Positions 7,315-10,834 of a DNA stretch of 10,834 nt are shown one piece after another. How positions within the stretch are numbered: position 1 is the stretch's first letter; the number at the start of each line of letters is the position of its first letter. This DNA is from Bacteroides sp. (lineage in GTDB: Bacteria > Bacteroidota > Bacteroidia > Bacteroidales > Bacteroidaceae): NCBI GenBank assembly GCA_030151885.1, contig JASLCG010000033.1:1-10834 (forward strand), in the 5' to 3' direction. A model generated the notes under the pieces. The model was not told where the DNA came from, searched no databases, and saw only the letters and a list, made by a program, of their open reading frames with translations. Both the position numbers and the translations under genes were made by a program.

Positions 7315-7491
7315 TTAGTCTGTAATTCTTTTGTTGATAGCAATGTATCCAATAAATCCTACAAGGATTAAAACAAAAGAGGTACCTAAATATGCGTTAT
7401 TATTTAAGTTGTCTGTTAATGCACATACTCCTAGTATGATTACTCCGATTAGAATTACAAGAATTCCAGAAAATTTTAAAAAGCCTTTCAT
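7315..7491 (-). CDS. Small conserved-type membrane protein, 58 aa, function unknown
   Basis: This minus-strand frame begins ATGAAAGGCTTTTTAAAA and encodes 58 residues ending in NKRITD. Two hydrophobic segments are evident: residues 5-24, rich in glycine and isoleucine (GILVILIGVIILGV), and 36-52, joined by a short polar loop ALTDNLNNNAY. The shape is a helical hairpin with K2 and K6 before the first helix and KR at the end of the second, suggesting both ends lie in the cytoplasm. The gene fills an otherwise empty gap, ends just short of a bidirectional terminator, and has a plausible promoter at 7538-7566, all supporting a real gene. I recall a small hypothetical gene at the same place, between rprY and marR, in B. 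thetaiotaomicron. No family is recognised and no function can be assigned. Confidence 0.75.
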   Translation of the reverse strand: MKGFLKFSGILVILIGVIILGVCALTDNLNNNAYLGTSFVLILVGFIGYIAINKRITD

Positions 7492-7537
7492 TGTGTGTCC
7501 TTTATTATGTAGGTTAATTATAATTATTCAATAACTA

Positions 7538-7566
7538 CAAATTAAAGCATTATTCTTTAATACAAA
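7538..7566 (-). promoter_or_regulatory. Possible promoter for the 58-aa membrane protein
   Basis: On the minus strand TTTG (7563-7566) is followed after 17 bases by TTAATTTG (7538-7545), one base off the TAnnTTTG consensus. The predicted leader is about 40 bases. The spacing is on the short side, so this is tentative. Confidence 0.35.
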
Positions 7567-7611
7567 AAATTTATAATCATAAAATAAACTATATTTTACG
7601 ATGTAAATAAG

Positions 7612-7626
7612 TTGTCTAGTAAACAA
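7612..7626. promoter_or_regulatory. Imperfect palindrome after marR
   Basis: TTGTCTAGTAAACAA is an inverted repeat with one mismatched pair around a central base. It resembles the general form of MarR-family operators and lies 10 bases past the marR stop, upstream of the small membrane gene. It could be a regulatory site or a weak hairpin; there is no T run, so it is not a convincing terminator. Confidence 0.25.
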
Positions 7627-7636
7627 TGCTAGTATA

Positions 7637-8095
7637 TTATCTCTCTCCTTCTTCTGTAGTGTTGAAGAATATGCGTTTCATTACCTCTTGGCAAACCTCA
7701 AGTTCTTCACTTGTTACTCCTTCTAAAGCTTCCGTAAGAGTCAACGTCGTAATACGAGTTGCAGGTTCTTCTAGGTCTCGACCAGTCTTTGTAAGATAGA
7801 TTAAATTTGTTCTTCTATCTTTGGCCTGAGATATTCGTACAACAAGGTGTTGGCGCTCCATATTGTCTAATAGGCGCGTCATACTTGGTTTATCTTTAAA
7901 TGTTGCATCACAAAGATCTTGCTGCTTTACACCATCTTTTTTCCATAGATAAATTAGGATAGTCCACTGTTCTGGTGTAATGTCTAACCCCTCTTTTTTA
8001 AAGTTTCTATAAAGTTTTCTATATATTGCTGCAGAAACTTTTCCATTGAGTGTAGCAAATATTAGTCTTAAGTCAAATTGATACTGGTTCGTCAT
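7637..8095 (-). CDS. MarR family transcriptional regulator
   Basis: This is a 152-aa dimeric-type MarR repressor/activator. After N-terminal dimerisation helices, the winged helix spans about residues 38-104: TPEQWTILIYLW, the recognition region DKPSMTRLLDNMERQHLV (69-86), and the wing AKDRRTNLIYLT (91-102) with the usual DRR signature. The frame is open upstream to a TTG at 8125, but I chose the ATG at 8095. The TTG lies inside a perfect -7 promoter box, so it would not be in the mRNA, and MTNQYQFDLRLIF is the natural start. Two cysteines (C62, C135) are present, but nothing shows redox sensing. It is divergent from rpsF and upstream of the 58-aa membrane protein on the same strand. Ligand and targets are unknown; self-regulation is usual in the family. 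Confidence 0.9.
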   Translation of the reverse strand: MTNQYQFDLRLIFATLNGKVSAAIYRKLYRNFKKEGLDITPEQWTILIYLWKKDGVKQQDLCDATFKDKPSMTRLLDNMERQHLVVRISQAKDRRTNLIYLTKTGRDLEEPATRITTLTLTEALEGVTSEELEVCQEVMKRIFFNTTEEGER

Positions 8096-8122
8096 ATATT
8101 TATTGCTAAAACAACTTTTATA

Positions 8123-8130
8123 CAAAGATA
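8123..8130 (-). promoter_or_regulatory. Promoter -7 element for marR
   Basis: On the minus strand this is TATCTTTG, an exact match to TAnnTTTG. It predicts a leader of about 20 bases before the ATG at 8095 and rules out the longer TTG start. The -33 region is AT-rich with no clear TTTG at the right distance. Confidence 0.6.
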
Positions 8131-8183
8131 ATTTTCTCTTTTGTAAATCCTAAAGAAAAATAGTAGATTTTCTTTTATTATAT

Positions 8184-8215
8184 TTTGGTAGAAGCTATTA
8201 ATTTAGTTACATTTG
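8184..8215 (+). promoter_or_regulatory. Promoter of the rpsF-rpsR-rplI operon
   Basis: TTTG (8184-8187), a 20-base spacer and TACATTTG (8208-8215) match both parts of the Bacteroidota primary sigma consensus, the best promoter in the window. Transcription should start near 8221, giving an AU-rich leader of about 40 bases with no Shine-Dalgarno before rpsF. Confidence 0.85.
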
Positions 8216-8260
8216 CACCGCAATAAATATAATTATTAATTTATTTTTAATTAAACAAGT

Positions 8261-8608
8261 ATGAATCAATACGAAACCGTTTTCATTTTGACTCCCGTTT
8301 TATCTGACGCTCAGATGAAGGAAGCGGTAGAGAAATTCAAAGATGTTTTAGTTTCTCAAGGAGCTGAAATTATCAATGAAGAGAACTGGGGCCTTAAAAA
8401 ATTGGCTTATCCTATCCAAAAAAAATCTACTGGTTTTTACCAACTAGTTGAGTTTAATGCAGAGCCATCTGTTATTGAACAACTAGAAGTAAGTTTCCGT
8501 CGTGACGAGCGCGTAATTCGTTTCTTGACTTTTAGACAAGATAAATACGCTGCTGAATACGCTGCTAAAAGAAGAAACATTAAATCAAATAAAAAGGAGG
8601 GTAATTAA
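8261..8608 (+). CDS. rpsF: 30S ribosomal protein bS6
   Basis: This 115-aa protein starts MNQYETVFILTPVLSD and contains the bS6 core including NWGLKKLAYPIQKK (42-55) and FRRDERVIRFLTFR (79-92). It is full length with a short basic tail. bS6 binds bS18 on the platform of the small subunit; the pair, with bS21, forms the pocket that hides the 16S 3' tail in Bacteroidota. It is the first gene of the bS6-bS18-bL9 operon, behind a strong promoter. The leader before the ATG (TTAATTAAACAAGT) has no Shine-Dalgarno, as usual for the phylum. Its last codons (KKEGN) also encode the Shine-Dalgarno of rpsR. Confidence 0.97.
   Translation: MNQYETVFILTPVLSDAQMKEAVEKFKDVLVSQGAEIINEENWGLKKLAYPIQKKSTGFYQLVEFNAEPSVIEQLEVSFRRDERVIRFLTFRQDKYAAEYAAKRRNIKSNKKEGN
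8593..8600 (+). promoter_or_regulatory. Strong Shine-Dalgarno for rpsR
   Basis: AAAGGAGG is complementary to eight bases of the usual 16S rRNA anti-Shine-Dalgarno tail. It ends 10 bases before the rpsR ATG and lies within the last codons of rpsF. Such sequences are rare in Bacteroidota, whose ribosomes normally hide the anti-Shine-Dalgarno. Only rplI shares one in this window. Confidence 0.8.
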
Positions 8609-8610
8609 TT

Positions 8611-8880
8611 ATGGCACAAGCTCAATCAGAAATCAGATATTTAACTCCACCTTCAGTAGACGTTAAAAAGAAAAAATACTGTCGTTTCAAAAAGAATGGT
8701 ATTAAATATATCGATTATAAAGATCCAGAATTCTTAAAGAAATTTTTAAACGAACAAGGAAAAATTCTTCCTCGTCGTATTACTGGTACTTCATTGAAGT
8801 TCCAACGTCGTATTGCTCAAGCAGTAAAGAGAGCACGCCATTTAGCGTTACTCCCATATGTAACTGACATGATGAAATAA
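8611..8880 (+). CDS. rpsR: 30S ribosomal protein bS18
   Basis: This 89-aa basic protein contains the bS18 signature: KKYCRFKKNGIKYIDYKD (21-38), FLNEQGKILPRRITG (46-60) and the RNA-binding helix QRRIAQAVKRARHLALLPY (65-83). It binds 16S rRNA on the platform together with bS6, the product of the gene just upstream; the gap is two bases. Its start is preceded by AAAGGAGG. Because bS18 helps form the pocket that sequesters the anti-Shine-Dalgarno, ribosomes short of it might favour this start. That is an inference, drawn from the known autoregulation of bS21 in Flavobacterium. Confidence 0.97.
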   Translation: MAQAQSEIRYLTPPSVDVKKKKYCRFKKNGIKYIDYKDPEFLKKFLNEQGKILPRRITGTSLKFQRRIAQAVKRARHLALLPYVTDMMK

Positions 8881-8883
8881 TTG

Positions 8884-8890
8884 AAGGAGG
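8884..8890 (+). promoter_or_regulatory. Strong Shine-Dalgarno for rplI
   Basis: AAGGAGG sits 7 bases before the rplI ATG, an ideal distance, and fills the 17-base gap after rpsR. This contrasts with the lack of such motifs before the EF-G2 gene, rprX, rprY, rpsF, hemW and the lysO genes. Confidence 0.8.
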
Positions 8891-8897
8891 ATTTATA

Positions 8898-9338
8898 ATG
8901 AATATTATATTAAAAGAAGATATCGTAAGTTTAGGTTATAGAGGTGACATCATTGATGTAAAGCCTGGTTACGCTCGTAACTACCTAATCCCTAGAGGTA
9001 AAGCCGTTATTGCTTCTCCATCAGCTATCAAAATGCTTGAAGAAGAGCTAAAACAACGTGCTCATAAATTAGAAAAAATTAGAAAAGAAGCAGAAGCTGT
9101 TGCTGAACAACTTAAAGATGTAGCTTTGAAAATTGCTACTAAAGTAAGTTCAACTGGTACAATTTTTGGTTCTGTTACTAACATTCAAATTGCTGAAGAA
9201 CTAGAAAAGTTAGGTCATAATATTGACAGAAAACTTATCGTAGTTAAAGGCGTTAAAGAAGTTGGTAATTACGTAGCTACTGTGAAACTTCACAAAGAAA
9301 TCAATGTAGAGATTCCTTTTGAAGTAGTTGCTGAGTAA
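8898..9338 (+). CDS. rplI: 50S ribosomal protein bL9
   Basis: This 146-aa protein is full-length bL9. The N-terminal rRNA-binding domain carries the family signature GxxxxVxxGYxRNxLxPxGxA, seen as GDIIDVKPGYARNYLIPRGKA (15-35). A long charged connecting helix follows (about 41-75, EEELKQRAHKLEKIRKEAEAV region), then the C-terminal domain with TGTIFGSVTNIQIAEEL (86-102). bL9 binds 23S rRNA near the L1 stalk and helps keep reading frame. It is the last gene of the operon, begins 17 bases after rpsR behind a strong Shine-Dalgarno, and is followed by a perfect terminator. Confidence 0.97.
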   Translation: MNIILKEDIVSLGYRGDIIDVKPGYARNYLIPRGKAVIASPSAIKMLEEELKQRAHKLEKIRKEAEAVAEQLKDVALKIATKVSSTGTIFGSVTNIQIAEELEKLGHNIDRKLIVVKGVKEVGNYVATVKLHKEINVEIPFEVVAE

Positions 9339-9356
9339 GTTAATTACACACATAAT

Positions 9357-9390
9357 AAAAAAGTAGCATCCATATGGATGCTACTTTTTT
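9357..9390 (+). terminator. Intrinsic terminator of the rpsF-rpsR-rplI operon
   Basis: AAAAAAGTAGCATCC (9357-9371) pairs perfectly with GGATGCTACTTTTTT (9376-9390) around an ATAT loop, with a seven-base T run at the end. It lies 18 bases past the rplI stop. Confidence 0.95.
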
Positions 9391-9431
9391 TATGCCTATA
9401 AATAATATTAACATATACTTAAGGTATAAAA

Positions 9432-9463
9432 AAGGGTTTAATTTACTACTAAATTAAACCCTT
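9432..9463 (-). terminator. Intrinsic terminator of the acyl-CoA synthetase gene
   Basis: AAGGGTTTAATTTA (9432-9445) and TAAATTAAACCCTT (9450-9463) are perfect 14-bp arms around a four-base loop. On the minus strand the stem is followed by TTTTTT, and it lies 22 bases after the stop at 9486. It faces the rplI terminator, insulating the two convergent units. Confidence 0.9.
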
Positions 9464-9485
9464 GATGTTATTTATTATCTGAAAA

Positions 9486-10834
9486 TTAAATATTTTCGTA
9501 TAGATATCTTTTTATACTTCTTTTAGGAGTTTTTTCAAACTCTGTAGGATATAGTATTATTTGGTTTACTTTTTCGTATGTAGCTACAGATTTATTTAGA
9601 TTTTTGAGGTTTTCGTCCATTATTGTTTTAAGACTTTGCTCATTATCTAAACCTAATGCCCCTAGAGCTTCATGATCGGCATAAACTAGTGCTACGAGTT
9701 TTTTATCTTTTTGTACTACAATACTTTCTACTACGAATGGAAGATTGTTCAACCTTGTTTCAATCTCTTCAGGGAATATATTTTGTCCACTAGAAGATAG
9801 AATCATAGTTTTACTTCTACCTCTAATAAAGATATTATTGTTTTCATCAATTGTACCAAGGTCTCCAGTACGAAGCCAACCGTCTTCTGTAAAGACATCT
9901 TTTGTAGCCTCTTCATTTTTATAATACCCTTGCATTACATTTTCACCACGCACTTGAATTTCACCTAGAACAGCTTCTGGATTCTCTTTGTAAATCCTAG
10001 CTTCCATTATGTCAAGTATCTTGCCCGAAGAACCCTCTATAAACTCATCCCATGGAGCATAGCTAATAAGTGGACCACACTCGGTCATACCGTATCCTAT
10101 TGTAAATGGGAATTTAATTTTATAAAAAAACTCCTCAACTTCAGGATTCATAGCTGCACCACCAATAATTATTTCTTTAAATCTTCCACCTAAAGCATCA
10201 ATTAATTTTTTTCGAATTTGGCCATAGATTTGATTATCTAAAACAGGAATACTTAAAGCCCACTTCATTCCTTTTTTGTTTAGAAGAGGTTGTATTACGT
10301 TTGTATAAATTTTCTCTATAACTAGCGGTACTGTAATAATTAGATTTGGTTTAACCTCTTCAAAAGCTTTTGTGATAATTTTGGGCGAAGGCACTTTACC
10401 TAATAAAGTAACATGTGTACCAACGGCTGTTGCAGTAAGAAAATCGAATGCACATCCGTAGGCATGAGCTAAGGGTAGAAATGATAGAACAGAGTCTCCT
10501 TTCTTTAAAAGTTCTGTACGGATGCCATAAGTAACGTTTCCAGCCAAATTGTTGCCTGTTAACATTACTCCTTTACTAAATCCTGTAGTTCCAGATGTGT
10601 AGTTTATAAGCATAACCTTATCATTCGATAGGTTAGTATAGGTAACATCATTAATATCAAATCCTTTTGGATAAACTTTTTCAAAGGTTGTATTAATGTT
10701 TTTCATGAACTTATTAACAGTCTCTCCGTCTCGTTGGTGTAGGCATCTAAAGTCTGTTAAGGAGAAGACTCCTCTAATATCTGGAAGTTTTTCTTCTTCT
10801 AAGTTATCCCATATAGCATCACTTGTAAATAAGA
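9486..10834 (-). CDS. Long-chain fatty acid-CoA ligase type AMP-binding enzyme, 5' end missing
   Basis: The frame stays open from the stop at 9486 through the right edge, so about 448 C-terminal codons are visible. The ATG at 10706 is internal: in-frame coding continues above it (LFTSDAIWDNL, then DIRGVFSLTDFRCLHQRD). Motifs of the adenylate-forming superfamily occur in order: the P-loop INYTSGTTGFSKGVML, the A5 motif IGYGMTECGPL, GWLRTGDLG, IRGRSKTMILSSSGQNIFPEEIE, and the C-terminal lysine region EKTPKRSIKRYLY. Such enzymes activate a carboxylic acid with ATP and transfer it to coenzyme A. Spacing and GGAAMNPEVEEFF resemble the FAA1/COG1022 long-chain acyl-CoA synthetases, a substrate inference only. 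It is probably cytoplasmic or membrane-associated. Its promoter and start lie outside the window; a terminator follows. Confidence 0.9.
   Translation of the reverse strand, partial: LFTSDAIWDNLEEEKLPDIRGVFSLTDFRCLHQRDGETVNKFMKNINTTFEKVYPKGFDINDVTYTNLSNDKVMLINYTSGTTGFSKGVMLTGNNLAGNVTYGIRTELLKKGDSVLSFLPLAHAYGCAFDFLTATAVGTHVTLLGKVPSPKIITKAFEEVKPNLIITVPLVIEKIYTNVIQPLLNKKGMKWALSIPVLDNQIYGQIRKKLIDALGGRFKEIIIGGAAMNPEVEEFFYKIKFPFTIGYGMTECGPLISYAPWDEFIEGSSGKILDIMEARIYKENPEAVLGEIQVRGENVMQGYYKNEEATKDVFTEDGWLRTGDLGTIDENNNIFIRGRSKTMILSSSGQNIFPEEIETRLNNLPFVVESIVVQKDKKLVALVYADHEALGALGLDNEQSLKTIMDENLKNLNKSVATYEKVNQIILYPTEFEKTPKRSIKRYLYENI

Noticed and set aside
8096..8125. Longer marR beginning at the TTG at 8125
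   Set aside because: The TTG is part of an exact -7 promoter box (8123-8130), so the extra ten codons would not be transcribed; the ATG at 8095 fits the family.
8221..8260. S6:S18 ribosomal leader RNA before rpsF
   Set aside because: The predicted leader is only about 40 AU-rich bases with no stable hairpin; a CCG near the start is not enough to call this motif.
9486..10706. Acyl-CoA synthetase as a complete 406-aa protein starting at 10706
   Set aside because: Coding continues in frame above this ATG to the window edge with no stop, and the protein would lack its N-terminal region, so the gene is cut by the window.

Overview
The window looks like chromosomal core sequence from a low-GC member of the Bacteroidales, close to Bacteroides. 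Several things point there: a RprX/RprY two-component pair, a divergent EF-G paralogue of the Bacteroides EF-G2 type, a lysine exporter split into two genes, promoters of the Bacteroidota form (TTTG, a spacer of about 20, TAnnTTTG), and almost no Shine-Dalgarno sequences. From memory, the order EF-G2 / rprX / rprY / small membrane protein / marR / rpsF-rpsR-rplI is also the arrangement in Bacteroides thetaiotaomicron. I could not run a comparison. There is no sign of phage, transposon, CRISPR or a defence island.

Layout. Bases 1-88 are a 22-bp tandem repeat that runs into the left edge, followed by a strong hairpin terminator. On the minus strand come the two lysO half-genes (201-1101) and then hemW (1232-2359). 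Divergent from hemW, on the plus strand, lie the EF-G paralogue (2565-4721) with its terminator and the rprX-rprY operon (4990-7228) with its terminator. The minus strand then carries a 58-aa two-helix membrane protein (7315-7491) and a MarR regulator (7637-8095). Divergent from marR is the rpsF-rpsR-rplI operon (8261-9338). It ends in a terminator facing that of a minus-strand acyl-CoA synthetase gene, whose 5' end is cut off by the right edge. No gene-free stretch exceeds 300 bases; the longest, 4722-4989, holds the EF-G terminator and no convincing promoter.

How the genes fit together. Translation links two of the blocks. The EF-G paralogue has lost the catalytic histidine of its GTPase centre and other switch residues, matching the GTPase-lacking EF-G2 that Bacteroides uses under carbon limitation. 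The operon encoding bS6, bS18 and bL9 is the other block. bS6 and bS18 help form the ribosomal pocket that hides the anti-Shine-Dalgarno tail in this phylum, yet rpsR and rplI are the only genes here with strong Shine-Dalgarno sequences, which suggests a feedback worth testing. RprXY is an envelope-sensing two-component system, LysO exports lysine, and HemW is a heme chaperone; these look like independent housekeeping units. I did not find an evidently new multi-gene system. The most unusual items are the EF-G paralogue, the selective Shine-Dalgarno sequences, the palindrome over the lysO promoter, the 22-bp repeat, and the small membrane protein.
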